64,000 nt of DNA from Treponema sp. (GTDB lineage: Bacteria; Spirochaetota; Spirochaetia; Treponematales; Treponemataceae), in assembly GCA_016286535.1 (NCBI GenBank), contig JAEESZ010000008.1:1-64000 (forward strand). Reading direction: 5' to 3'. The notes beneath the pieces are model-generated. The model searched no databases, had not been told where the DNA came from, and was given only the letters and a program-made list of their open reading frames with translations. Positions 36,860 through 45,609 of the stretch are shown here, in pieces (the stretch's first letter is position 1; each line of letters starts with the position of its first letter). Both the position numbers and the translations under genes were made by a program.

Positions 36860-38026
36860 ATGAAGAAAAATAAAAAAATATTTCAGATTTTAATTATTGT
36901 TCTGGCCCTCATTGCTCTGGCCTTCCTTTTTATTCCTGAAGATTTTTATCAGAAAATCTTAAATCCAGAGGCTGCGGTCTATACTTACAAAGAATTTTAT
37001 GAAATGGCAGGTGAGAATAAAATCTCTTCTGTTGTTATAAAAGAAAAGAAGATAAAGTTCAGCCTTACAGAAAATCCCGGTAACTTTTATTTTGTAGAAA
37101 ATCCTTCTTCTCCAAGTTTAAAAGAATATCTTCTGCTTAATAATGTTTCTGTAAAGGAAGAAGCTTCTGCAGAAAGTATAATATCTTTAATTTTTGATAT
37201 CTTTTTTTACCTTTTCTTTTTTGGAATTATTATAATTGCCTTTAGAAAATTCATTTCGCCAAATACCTTTAAGGTTGTTCATAAAACCGGCGTAAAATTT
37301 GATGATATTGTCGGAATGGATAATCTTAAAAGAGATATGAAGCAGGTAATGCAGATTATGAAAGCACCTGAAGAGTATGCAAAAAGAGGGGTAAGAATGC
37401 CAAAGGGAATATTGCTGGAAGGGGAACCTGGTAACGGAAAAACTCTTTTTGCAAAAGCTCTGGCAGGTGAAGCAAATGTTAATTTTATTCCTGCCAAGGC
37501 CACCGATTTTGAAAGTATGTTTATGGCAATTGGACCATTGAAGGTAAAACTGCTTTTTAAAAAGGCAAGGGCTAAGGCTCCCTGTATTGTTTTTATAGAT
37601 GAGTTTGACGGAATTGGAACTGTAAGAAATTATTCCGGAACTGCAATAGAAACAGAAAATACCAGAATTGTAACTGCGCTTTTAAATGAGCTGGATGGCT
37701 TTGAGTCTTCAAAGGGGGTTCTTGTTCTTGCCGCAACCAACTCAATTCATGCCCTGGATCCTGCCTTAATTCGTCCCGGCCGTTTTGATGCAAAGTTCAG
37801 CGTGCCTTACCCTGGAAGCGAGGAACGTAAAGCGCTTGTAAGAATGTACTGCAGGAAAAAAGCTTATGATGACGAGGTGAGCGAATCTTTACTTGCCAAA
37901 ATGTTTGAGGGCTATTCCTGTGCGAAAATTGAAGCCTGCCTGAACCGGGCGGCCCTGCTTAGCTCGCAGGAGGGCAGAGAAAAGTTTAATCTTGAAGATG
38001 TAAGACAAGCCTGCCGGGAATTATAA
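36860..38026 (+). CDS. FtsH-like AAA ATPase without peptidase
   Basis: This 388-residue protein has TM1 (about 7-26), a short extracytoplasmic domain (about 30-105), TM2 (about 107-128) and an AAA module. It has Walker A GEPGNGKT, pore-like MFMAIGP, Walker B IVFIDEFDG and arginine fingers in RPGRFD. This layout follows FtsH, including the text around it (GVKFDDIVGMDNLKRDM). The protein ends just after the AAA lid, so the zinc-protease domain and HExxH are absent. A complete ftsH lies at 46210. It could be an unfoldase, a membrane chaperone or a modulator of FtsH. I prefer ATG 36860 to an in-frame ATG at 36809, which lies inside the divergent gene. Confidence 0.8.
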   Translation: MKKNKKIFQILIIVLALIALAFLFIPEDFYQKILNPEAAVYTYKEFYEMAGENKISSVVIKEKKIKFSLTENPGNFYFVENPSSPSLKEYLLLNNVSVKEEASAESIISLIFDIFFYLFFFGIIIIAFRKFISPNTFKVVHKTGVKFDDIVGMDNLKRDMKQVMQIMKAPEEYAKRGVRMPKGILLEGEPGNGKTLFAKALAGEANVNFIPAKATDFESMFMAIGPLKVKLLFKKARAKAPCIVFIDEFDGIGTVRNYSGTAIETENTRIVTALLNELDGFESSKGVLVLAATNSIHALDPALIRPGRFDAKFSVPYPGSEERKALVRMYCRKKAYDDEVSESLLAKMFEGYSCAKIEACLNRAALLSSQEGREKFNLEDVRQACREL

Positions 38027-38073
38027 GATCGGAATTATAATATCCTTGTCAGGCTTGCAAAGCCAGCTCCCGC

Positions 38074-38946
38074 TTAATCTTCAATTAAAGAAAGACTTTT
38101 TTGGGCAAGGGAAGTAAGACCTATTGAATCAAAAATCTTAGATGAATGCTTTAAGCTTTCCCTTGCCTTTTGAATTTCTTCCTGGGAAGGATTTGCCTTT
38201 AATAAAATAAGGGCCTTTGCATAATAGTCAGTTCCAAGGGCAATGGAGTTTTCTGCATCCCGGTCATATTTAATGGCATTTTCTATTGCTTCGAGGGCGG
38301 AAGCCTTTTTGTTCTGAAGGGAGCGGACCTGGGCAGTTTTATACCAGGTAATGCCAATTTCTCCAAGATATCTGTTTTTTGTAAAAAGTTCAGCGGCATT
38401 AAGATAAAGTCTTTCTGCCTCTGCAAAATCTTTTTTTTCTTTTAATACATCAGCCTTTACGCTTTCAAAAAGGGCAAAGTTATATTTGTCTGTTTTTAAA
38501 AGGTTCTGACTCTGGTCCAGCTCTTTGAGGTAAGAATCATAATCATTTTTTGAAGCGGCCAGATTATAGCGTACCGAGGAGAGGGTGCAGAGGGCCTTGT
38601 TCTTTTCGGGATTAGCAGAAAAGTCAGAATAGTAAAGGGCTTCTTCAAGATAGTCTTTTGCATTTTCAAGGGAAGGTTCATTGAAGGAAAGATATAAGTT
38701 TACAAAAGAGAGACTGACGGTGGTCAGTAAATCGTAGTTATCTATGGAGATGGCATTTTTATAGGCGGAATTCAAAAGATTTTCTGCCTGAGCGTAGTTT
38801 GCGTTAATCATGGAAGTGTTTGCACTTTCAATTGTGACAGTCACATTTTTGTAGATGGTGTTAATCTGCATGGTTCTTTTTGGTGCAGATGAGCAGCCGC
38901 AAAGAAAAAGAACTGGTAAGAAAATTAAAGAATATGATTTTTTCAT
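38074..38946 (-). CDS. TPR-like lipoprotein of the Mla cluster
   Basis: This 290-residue protein has a lipoprotein signal (lipobox LCGC, Cys about 18). The body is helical repeats resembling TPR (AEAERLYLNAAELFTKNRYLGEIGITWYKTAQV). The ATG overlaps the last base of the MlaD-like gene stop (TAATG), so the two are coupled. By position it may be the outer-membrane-side partner of the lipid transporter, but no MlaA or MlaC family match was recognised. Confidence 0.7.
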   Translation of the reverse strand: MKKSYSLIFLPVLFLCGCSSAPKRTMQINTIYKNVTVTIESANTSMINANYAQAENLLNSAYKNAISIDNYDLLTTVSLSFVNLYLSFNEPSLENAKDYLEEALYYSDFSANPEKNKALCTLSSVRYNLAASKNDYDSYLKELDQSQNLLKTDKYNFALFESVKADVLKEKKDFAEAERLYLNAAELFTKNRYLGEIGITWYKTAQVRSLQNKKASALEAIENAIKYDRDAENSIALGTDYYAKALILLKANPSQEEIQKARESLKHSSKIFDSIGLTSLAQKSLSLIED

Positions 38947-39851
38947 TAAAAGTTGTCTCCCCTGTTTTTTGGAGTTGTGCTTTCTTTTTCCGGCCTGTCA
39001 GAAATTCCGTTCTTAAGCAGAGGATTGTTTTTAAGCCCTTCAAGAACGTCCTGGGCTTCCTTGAGTAAAACCTGCAGCTGCTGGACAATTACAGAAACAT
39101 CGGGACTTTCGCTGGAGATAAGCACATTTATATTGTCTACAGTTTTATTCAAAGATGAAAGCATTGTAGAAATTGAGCCGGCAGAGGCTTCGTCTTCCAG
39201 AAGTTTTGGAATCAAGCCCTGAGGATCTTCTGTAATATTTGCAAGGTTTGTAAGAATCCTGTTAAATTCCGTTACGGTTGTAGTAAGGGTAACGTCTGGA
39301 TCCCCTGCCATAACACCGTTCATCTGTTTTATAAGGGCAGAAATATCCTGTACAAGTGTCGTTGCAGAATTTAAGATTGTGTTTATGGAATCATTTGTAA
39401 CACGAATAGAGCACTGGCCCTTTTTAATAATTTCTTTTGCTTCATTACTTGCAAGTTCAGGTATTAAAGAATCATCTTCGAGAATGCTGCTGGAATTTCC
39501 CGGATGAAAAATAATTGAGGAGCCAAGACCAATAGGACTTACAGAAACTTCAATAATTGAGCCCTCCCTTATGCGGTCTATGTAATCATCAAGAATATAA
39601 AAGTGAAGTATTACGGCATCATCTTCTGCAAGGGCGATTTTCTGAATTTTTCCAATACCAAAGCCCTTGTACTGAATGTTCATGCCTTCCGAAAGACTGG
39701 ATGCAGAGTTTACTTCTGTATAAAAGGAATGTTTTTTTACGAACCATTTTTGCTTGGAGCCAATGATAAATATTATAAAGACCAGAGCTGCCATTGCAAT
39801 AATACTTAAGAGTCCTACAATTTCATCTGCAAACTTAATTTTAAATTTCAT
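38946..39851 (-). CDS. MlaD/Mce-family lipid transport protein
   Basis: This 301-residue protein has one N-terminal TM (about 12-35) and an MCE domain (NSASSLSEGMNIQYKGFGIGKIQKIAL). A long helical C terminus would project into the periplasm. MlaD-type proteins form a ring that shuttles phospholipids between membranes. I start at ATG 39851, which has AAAGGA upstream, rather than a longer frame that runs into the preceding ATPase gene. Confidence 0.83.
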   Translation of the reverse strand: MKFKIKFADEIVGLLSIIAMAALVFIIFIIGSKQKWFVKKHSFYTEVNSASSLSEGMNIQYKGFGIGKIQKIALAEDDAVILHFYILDDYIDRIREGSIIEVSVSPIGLGSSIIFHPGNSSSILEDDSLIPELASNEAKEIIKKGQCSIRVTNDSINTILNSATTLVQDISALIKQMNGVMAGDPDVTLTTTVTEFNRILTNLANITEDPQGLIPKLLEDEASAGSISTMLSSLNKTVDNINVLISSESPDVSVIVQQLQVLLKEAQDVLEGLKNNPLLKNGISDRPEKESTTPKNRGDNF

Positions 39852-39861
39852 ACTTTTTCCT

Positions 39862-40551
39862 TTATATAAGCATATTAGCAAAAATCTCGGTATTTGTGAT
39901 TCTTCCCTTGTCGAAGTAAATTTTATCAAAAAAGAAAGAACTTATAAAATAATTATCATGACTGACTATGATTATTGTTTTTCCCTGCTTAGAAAAATCG
40001 TGAAGCATATTCATAAAGGTTTCCAGGTAATCAGAATCTATGGATTCTGTAGGTTCATCTAAAAATAATACATCAGGGTTACAGATAATTGCCCTGGCAA
40101 AAGAGACTTTTTTTTGTTCACCAATAGAAAGGGAAACCGGGCGGAAATTCAATGGCTTTTCATATTTTATGACCTTAGCCATCTGCATGATTTTTTCTTT
40201 CTTTTCTTCTGCTGACATCTGGGGAAAATGAATCTGCAAAGGCAGCTCAAGATTGTGGTAAATATCCTGGTTTGCCCAGAGGGCCGAATCCTGGAACATA
40301 AAGCCGCAGCGTTTTCTGAACTTCAGTTTTTCGACTGCCTTCATTTTATGGATATCGGAGTTTTCAAAGAAGATTGTTCCGGAGGTGGGCAGAATAAGGC
40401 CTGCAAGAATTTTCAGGGCGGTAGATTTACCGCAGCCAGGAGGACCTTGAAAAACTGTCATGGAGCCTTTCTCTATGGAAAGATTTACATTATCTATTAT
40501 TTTGTGGCCGTTTTCCTGTAGATTTACATTTTCCATTCTGAGCAGACTCAT
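39862..40551 (-). CDS. MlaF-like ABC ATPase
   Basis: This 229-residue ATPase has Walker A GPPGCGKST, the signature LSIGEQKKVSFARA (SIGEQ replacing SGGQ), Walker B VLFLDEPTE and the H-loop VSHD. It powers the MlaE-like permease encoded 8 bp upstream. The SGGQ-to-SIGEQ change is unusual but leaves the general motif intact. Confidence 0.82.
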   Translation of the reverse strand: MSLLRMENVNLQENGHKIIDNVNLSIEKGSMTVFQGPPGCGKSTALKILAGLILPTSGTIFFENSDIHKMKAVEKLKFRKRCGFMFQDSALWANQDIYHNLELPLQIHFPQMSAEEKKEKIMQMAKVIKYEKPLNFRPVSLSIGEQKKVSFARAIICNPDVLFLDEPTESIDSDYLETFMNMLHDFSKQGKTIIIVSHDNYFISSFFFDKIYFDKGRITNTEIFANMLI

Positions 40552-40559
40552 ATGCCTTC

Positions 40560-41342
40560 CTATAAAATGTAGGACAGAACCGTAATAAAGGCATCTGCCA
40601 GAATAATTAAAATAAATACACTGCTGACTGCCCTGAGCCCAGCAAGGGGAATTTCTGTAGAAGCCCTTCCGGAATTAAAACCATAAAAGGTTGCAGAGGA
40701 AGAAATCAGCATTCCAAAAATCAGACTTTTTAAAATCGAAATAAAAACCATTTTAATTTCGATTGAACTAAAGAGGTTATTAAAATAATCTCCTATATTT
40801 ACAGGGGTAATAAACTGGACAACAAAAACAGGAAAAATCAGGCCAAAAATTGAAAAATAAATACTTAAAAAAAAGGTTGAAAGGGTAACTCCCAGAAAGC
40901 GGGGGGCTGCCAGATGGCTTATAGGGTCAATTCCTGTTGCTATGTAGGCTTCAATTTCGTGATTTACAACGTTGGAAGAAATTTCTGTAGCGATGGCGGT
41001 TGCGGAACGGGCGGTTACAACAAAGGCAACCAGAATAGGGCCGAATTCCCTTACAATTATGAGGGCCATAAGCGTGTAGGTAAGGTTTGCCTGGCCAATG
41101 GAAAGTAAAAAATTGTTTCCTAAAAGCAGAATGGAGGTCCCGATTCCTATGGCAAGAATACAGCAGATGGGAAGGGCTTCAACAAAAGTAAAGAGCAGCT
41201 GCATTACCAGAATTTTTCTGGAGGCCTTTTTTGCGTGAATAAGAAATAGAAATGATGCTGTGATTAATCTTCCTATGTAGCCCAGGGCATAGATAAGAAG
41301 AGAAAATCTGTTTCGGACAGAAAGTCCAATTTTGTGAAACAT
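40560..41342 (-). CDS. MlaE-like permease
   Basis: This 260-residue MlaE/YrbE-family inner-membrane protein has about five to six hydrophobic segments. It carries the family stretch REFGPILVAFVVTARSATAIATEIS, with an acidic residue in the membrane, and DPISHLAAPRFLGV. It starts 1 bp after the ABC-F gene and forms a phospholipid transporter with the next two products. Confidence 0.88.
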   Translation of the reverse strand: MFHKIGLSVRNRFSLLIYALGYIGRLITASFLFLIHAKKASRKILVMQLLFTFVEALPICCILAIGIGTSILLLGNNFLLSIGQANLTYTLMALIIVREFGPILVAFVVTARSATAIATEISSNVVNHEIEAYIATGIDPISHLAAPRFLGVTLSTFFLSIYFSIFGLIFPVFVVQFITPVNIGDYFNNLFSSIEIKMVFISILKSLIFGMLISSSATFYGFNSGRASTEIPLAGLRAVSSVFILIILADAFITVLSYIL

Positions 41343-41343
41343 T

Positions 41344-43233
41344 TTATAATACTCGTTCTGCTAATTCTTCCCAGCGGGGATATTTCTGCTCAAGAAGTTT
41401 TACAATTTCATTATAACGCTGGCTTGCTTTTGAAACAACAGAAAAATCTGGCGAAGACATAAGAGGTTCAAGTTCCTTTTCTTCTTTTTCAAGCAGAGGA
41501 ATCTCCCTGTCTAATTCTTCAAACTCTTTTTGTTCCTTAAAAGATAATTTTTGTTTTTTGCCGGAGTCCGGGGCAGATGGCTTGCTGTTTTCTTTCTCTG
41601 CACTTTTGTTTCTTTTTTCTTCCTGCAGCATTTCCTGGCGAACTTCTATATATTCACTGCATTTTCCTACAAAGCCGCTTATAGAACCGTCTTCTTCCAT
41701 AATAAAAAGAGTGTCAGCACATTTGTCCATAAAATAGCGGTCATGACTTACCAGTAAGAGACAGCCCTGGTAGTTCATTAAAAACTGCTCCAGAATATTC
41801 ATGGTAAAAATATCAAAGTCGTTGGTAGGTTCGTCTAAAATTAAAAAGTTAGGATTTTCCAAAAGCAGTTTTACTAAAAAGAGTTTTTTTCTTTCGCCGC
41901 CGCTTAAGCTTTCTACCGGAGAATGCTGTATTTTTCCTTCAAAACCAAATTCTTCAAGAAATTTAGAGGCACTTACTTCTTTTGAGCCGTCATTTAAGGT
42001 CATGCGCTCAGCACTTTCCTTTATATATTCTAAGACCGTCTGGCTGCTGTCTTTAAAAACCGGATTTTGCAGATAATAACCGAATTTTGTGTTTTCTCCT
42101 TTTTCTACGCTGCCGCTGTCTGGCTGCAGTTTTCCGGTAATGATATTCAAAAAAGTTGTCTTTCCTGAACCGTTGTCTCCAAAAATTCCTATTTTCTGGC
42201 CCTTTGTAAACTTGTAGGAAAAATCTTTGATAAGAGTTTTTCCGCTTTCTGGAAAACTTTTGCTGATGTTGTGAAGCTCTAAAACTTTGCCTCCAAGTCT
42301 TCTGCCCTTGACTTCAAAGGTAAAGCCCTTGTCCTGTTGAAACTTCTCCCGGTTAATTAACTGCATATCCCTGTCAATTCTTGCCTTTATTTTTGTTCCC
42401 CGGGCGCAGGGACCCCGTAAAAGCCACTGGCGTTCAAAACGTAAAACCGATTCAATTCTTCTTTCTGTGTTTTCTTCTATTTCTGCTTCAATCTCTTTCT
42501 TTTCAAGATACTGGGAATAGTTTCCTACATAAAGCTTTAATTTGTTTCTGTTTAATTCATAAATGTTATTGCAAACTGCGTCTAAAAAGTAGCGGTCGTG
42601 GGTTACCATTAGAACAGAGCGGGAGGTGTTATGCAGGTAATCCTGCAGCCAGGAAATAGTTCTGATATCAAGATGATTGGTTGGTTCATCAAGAAGGATA
42701 AGTTTTGTATCTTCTACAAGAACCTGGGCCAGAGCTACTTTTTTAAGCATTCCTCCGCTAAGTTTTCCCATTTTTATGTCCAGATTATTTATTCCAAGGG
42801 TTGTAAGTATGGAAGAAATCTGACTTTCGTAATTCCATAAATCAAGCTTATCCATTTTAAGCATGAGTTCTTCGTATCTTTTTTGAATGGAATCACTTTT
42901 TTCGTTACCCAGTCTTGTGCAGATTTGTATATATTCGTTGATTGTCTGAAGTTTTGCAGAATCACTTTTAAAGATATGCTGGCGGATTGTGTCTTCCGGA
43001 TTATACTGAGGATTCTGTGGTAAAAAAGAAAATCCTGCTTCTTTATTAAAAACAACGCTTCCTTCGTCCGGCTGTAAAAACCCTGCAATAGTATTGAGCA
43101 GGGTTGATTTTCCTGTTCCGTTACGACCAATTAAGGCTGCCTTTTCGCCTTCCTGAATTCCAAAGGTAACATTTGTAAAGAGAGCTTTTTCTCTGCCGAT
43201 TTTAGAAAGATTGTTTATAGAAAGTAAGTTCAT
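41344..43233 (-). CDS. ABC-F ATPase, Uup-like
   Basis: This 629-residue ABC-F protein has two cassettes (GRNGTGKST, LSGGMLKKV, LLDEPTNHLD; GDNGSGKTT, LSGGERKKL, LDEPTNDFD). A C-terminal helical hairpin (about 555-629, FEELDREIPLLEKEEKEL) is typical of Uup, which acts on ribosomes or branched DNA intermediates. It heads the Mla-type operon with a 1-bp gap to mlaE, an unusual leading partner. Confidence 0.85.
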   Translation of the reverse strand: MNLLSINNLSKIGREKALFTNVTFGIQEGEKAALIGRNGTGKSTLLNTIAGFLQPDEGSVVFNKEAGFSFLPQNPQYNPEDTIRQHIFKSDSAKLQTINEYIQICTRLGNEKSDSIQKRYEELMLKMDKLDLWNYESQISSILTTLGINNLDIKMGKLSGGMLKKVALAQVLVEDTKLILLDEPTNHLDIRTISWLQDYLHNTSRSVLMVTHDRYFLDAVCNNIYELNRNKLKLYVGNYSQYLEKKEIEAEIEENTERRIESVLRFERQWLLRGPCARGTKIKARIDRDMQLINREKFQQDKGFTFEVKGRRLGGKVLELHNISKSFPESGKTLIKDFSYKFTKGQKIGIFGDNGSGKTTFLNIITGKLQPDSGSVEKGENTKFGYYLQNPVFKDSSQTVLEYIKESAERMTLNDGSKEVSASKFLEEFGFEGKIQHSPVESLSGGERKKLFLVKLLLENPNFLILDEPTNDFDIFTMNILEQFLMNYQGCLLLVSHDRYFMDKCADTLFIMEEDGSISGFVGKCSEYIEVRQEMLQEEKRNKSAEKENSKPSAPDSGKKQKLSFKEQKEFEELDREIPLLEKEEKELEPLMSSPDFSVVSKASQRYNEIVKLLEQKYPRWEELAERVL

Positions 43234-43297
43234 TATGCAGAAGATTATGAATTAAAAAAAAGGAATTTACAACCTTTTTTATCTTTTGACTTTTTAC

Positions 43298-43303
43298 TAT
43301 AAT
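43298..43303 (+). promoter_or_regulatory. -10 box, leaderless start
   Basis: TATAAT at 43298-43303 lies exactly 6 nt before ATG 43310. The -35 region is only T-rich. The spacing is the same as at 15401 and 34058, and no ribosome site is present. Confidence 0.45.
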
Positions 43304-43309
43304 GTTGCC

Positions 43310-44563
43310 ATGGCAAATACAAAGAAAACTAACACAAAAACAAGTGCAAAAACTACAAAAACTACAAAAACAAATCAGACCCAGAAAAAAACGTCTGGCA
43401 GAAAAAATCAGAAAAAACATGGAAAATGGGAAAAGGTATTACTGGTAATAGTATTAGCCTTACTCGCTGTATGGTATTTAACAGGACGTCCAGCCCTTAC
43501 AATTTCAGATTCGGGCGTCTTTATAACTCTTAGAGAAGAGCCTTTAATTAACAGACTCACAGGAAAAGAAATCCTTCCTTATGCAAAACCAGAGGAAATT
43601 GTTTTTGAAGATAAATCTTATGAACCTTCTTCAGAGGCTTCTTTTTCAAATACAAAAGAAGATGCAGCTGCCGCTGAAGTAAATGCCGGTAAAGATGAAA
43701 ATGCCGCTAACGCAGAGGTAAAGACAGCTAAAAAAGATAAAACAGAATATTCTTCACAGGCAGATTTAAACTATCCGGAAGATGATCCCCTTCATTTTGG
43801 AAATCCTAGTGATGCCCTTAATGATCTTTCAAAAAATAAAAACTATCTTATGATAAAACCTCAGTACAGCCTTTCTTATAATACAGAAACCCTTTGTCCT
43901 AACTGGGTTGCCTGGCATCTTGATGCAGATGATATTGGAGATGCTGACCGCAGTGATGATTTTAGACCGGATCCGGATTTACCTGCAGAATGGTACGCAG
44001 TAAAAAAAGCAGACTATCAGTACAACGCCTATGGTTATGACCGCGGACACGTTTGTCCTTCTGCAGATAGAACTGCCACAAAAGAAGATAATTCCATGAC
44101 CTTCTTAATGACAAATATGGTTCCTCAGTCTCCTGATAACAACAGGGTAATCTGGATGCACTTTGAAAACTACGAAAGGGAACTGGTAAAAGAAGGAAAC
44201 GAACTTTATATTATAGCAGGACCTCTTGGAAGTGGGGGCAGGGGAGCAAAAGGCAGCTTTACCGAAATTCCAGTTAAGACAAAGAGCGGAGAAGTTTATT
44301 CCATGAATGTTCCGGCCTTTACCTGGAAAGTGCTTATTGCAATTCCTCAGGGACAGGCAGATATGGACCGCATCACAAAAGATACAAAGGTAATTGCCAT
44401 AAATGTTCCAAATCAGATGGGAATGGGAAAAACCGGAGACTGGGAACAGTATATCACTACTATTGATTATATAGAGCAGGAAACAGGATATGATTTCTTC
44501 GAGCTTCTTCCTGACGAAATAGAAGATATTCTCGAAGCAAAGACTTATTCTTACAGTAAATAA
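43310..44563 (+). CDS. Membrane-anchored DNA/RNA non-specific endonuclease
   Basis: This 417-residue protein has a Lys/Thr-rich cytoplasmic N terminus (about 1-40), one TM helix (about 45-65) and a charged linker. The nuclease domain carries the beta-beta-alpha-metal motif DRGH (in YDRGHVCPSADRT) and a downstream Asn/Glu (NNRVIWMHFENYERELV). The family degrades DNA and RNA; here the catalytic domain should face the periplasm, for nucleotide scavenging or defence. ATG 43310 is chosen over an in-frame TTG at 43286, because the -10 box lies between them. Confidence 0.82.
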   Translation: MANTKKTNTKTSAKTTKTTKTNQTQKKTSGRKNQKKHGKWEKVLLVIVLALLAVWYLTGRPALTISDSGVFITLREEPLINRLTGKEILPYAKPEEIVFEDKSYEPSSEASFSNTKEDAAAAEVNAGKDENAANAEVKTAKKDKTEYSSQADLNYPEDDPLHFGNPSDALNDLSKNKNYLMIKPQYSLSYNTETLCPNWVAWHLDADDIGDADRSDDFRPDPDLPAEWYAVKKADYQYNAYGYDRGHVCPSADRTATKEDNSMTFLMTNMVPQSPDNNRVIWMHFENYERELVKEGNELYIIAGPLGSGGRGAKGSFTEIPVKTKSGEVYSMNVPAFTWKVLIAIPQGQADMDRITKDTKVIAINVPNQMGMGKTGDWEQYITTIDYIEQETGYDFFELLPDEIEDILEAKTYSYSK

Positions 44564-44564
44564 A

Positions 44565-45071
44565 CTATTTTATTCTTTTATAAAGGACGTATTCGTAGCG
44601 GATGTTATTTTCGCATTTTTCTTCCAGAAGGTAACGCCGCCACAAGCCGTCCAGAGGGGGAAAAAATCTGTCGCCCTGGTAATCTTCCAGAATTTCTGTG
44701 GCATAGATTTTTGTGGCAAGGGGAAGTACTTCTTCGTAAAGAGACTGCCCGCCCGCAACCAGCACCGCCCCGTCAGAAAGCTTCACCGCCTCTTCAAAGC
44801 TTCTTGCAAGAAGGCAGCCCTGGGGCACTGAAGCCAGACTTTTTGAAACTACAATGATTGTACAGTAGGGAAGAGGCTTTCCAATCTCTTCAAAAGTTTT
44901 TCTGCCCATAATAATTCTCTTATGGGCAGTTACTTCTTTAAAAAGATCTCTTTCGCCTTTAAGCTTCCAGGGGATTTTACCCTCCTTTCCAATAACTCTT
45001 GTCTTTTTTGAATAAGCTGCAAGAAGGATAATATCCGCCTTTTTTTCTTTTTTAGATTTGAATAAGGGCAT
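44565..45071 (-). CDS. folA: Dihydrofolate reductase
   Basis: This 168-residue enzyme reduces dihydrofolate with NADPH. It has IPWKLKGERDLFKEVT (substrate acid replaced in part by E), IIMGRKTFEEIG, IIVVSKS and VAGGQSLYEEVLP. An N-terminal basic extension of about 12 residues (MPLFKSKKEKK) precedes the first strand; no later start fits. It lies 41 bp downstream of the flagellar gene on the same strand and abuts the nuclease stop by 1 bp. Confidence 0.9.
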   Translation of the reverse strand: MPLFKSKKEKKADIILLAAYSKKTRVIGKEGKIPWKLKGERDLFKEVTAHKRIIMGRKTFEEIGKPLPYCTIIVVSKSLASVPQGCLLARSFEEAVKLSDGAVLVAGGQSLYEEVLPLATKIYATEILEDYQGDRFFPPLDGLWRRYLLEEKCENNIRYEYVLYKRIK

Positions 45072-45112
45072 TTAACTTTCGTCCTGGTTTTGCTGTGCAG
45101 AAGCTTCTGTTA

Positions 45113-45589
45113 TTATGCTTCTACCTGAATAAACTGGGGAACAGTCTGCTTCTGAGCATAAACACTGCGGGCATTTTTATAAGGATTCTTAAAGTTATTT
45201 ATCTTAGTCTGAATATTCTGAATGTGAACTCTAAGAAGATTTCTGTTGATTTCATTCTGTTTAATAACTTTCTGCTGTAAATCGTTAAGTTCACTCTGAA
45301 TATTGTTTATGGCAGAATCTTCTTTTGTGTTTGCTATAACTTTTGTATTGTACATCTGCTTCATAGGAACAATAACTTTCTGCAAGTTTGCAATGTTTTT
45401 TACAATCTGCTGTTCAAGCTCAGTGTGGGCAATCAGTTTTTCTGTGCTTTCGCTTGTTATTGAAGCTTCCTGTTTTTCAAGAACACATAAGTATTCCTGA
45501 AACTTTGATCTCTGCTGCTCAAGTAAATCTCTGAATTTGTGTAAAATTGCAACCCTTTCGTTTAATTCTTCCTGTGTAATTTCTGCCAT
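45113..45589 (-). CDS. FlgN-like flagellar chaperone candidate
   Basis: This 158-residue, almost entirely helical protein (residues 1-125) has the look of FlgN-type chaperones for hook-associated proteins (LHKFRDLLEQQRSKFQEYLCVLEKQE). The C-terminal 30 residues are more polar. The assignment rests mainly on helical pattern, length and its place 20 bp after fliS. It has a strong GGAGG ribosome site. Confidence 0.5.
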   Translation of the reverse strand: MAEITQEELNERVAILHKFRDLLEQQRSKFQEYLCVLEKQEASITSESTEKLIAHTELEQQIVKNIANLQKVIVPMKQMYNTKVIANTKEDSAINNIQSELNDLQQKVIKQNEINRNLLRVHIQNIQTKINNFKNPYKNARSVYAQKQTVPQFIQVEA

Positions 45590-45609
45590 AGTATCCTCCC
45601 GTTATAGCA

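Noticed and set aside
38006..38057. Terminator between the ATPase and the lipoprotein gene
   Set aside because: CAAGCCTG/CAGGCTTG arms pair, but the left arm is inside the coding region, the loop is long and no T-run follows.
39852..39929. Longer N terminus for the MlaD-like protein
   Set aside because: It runs into the MlaF-like gene. ATG 39851 has AAAGGA and places the TM helix at the N terminus.
43286..43309. Upstream TTG start for the nuclease
   Set aside because: The TATAAT box lies between this codon and ATG 43310, so the codon would not be on the transcript.
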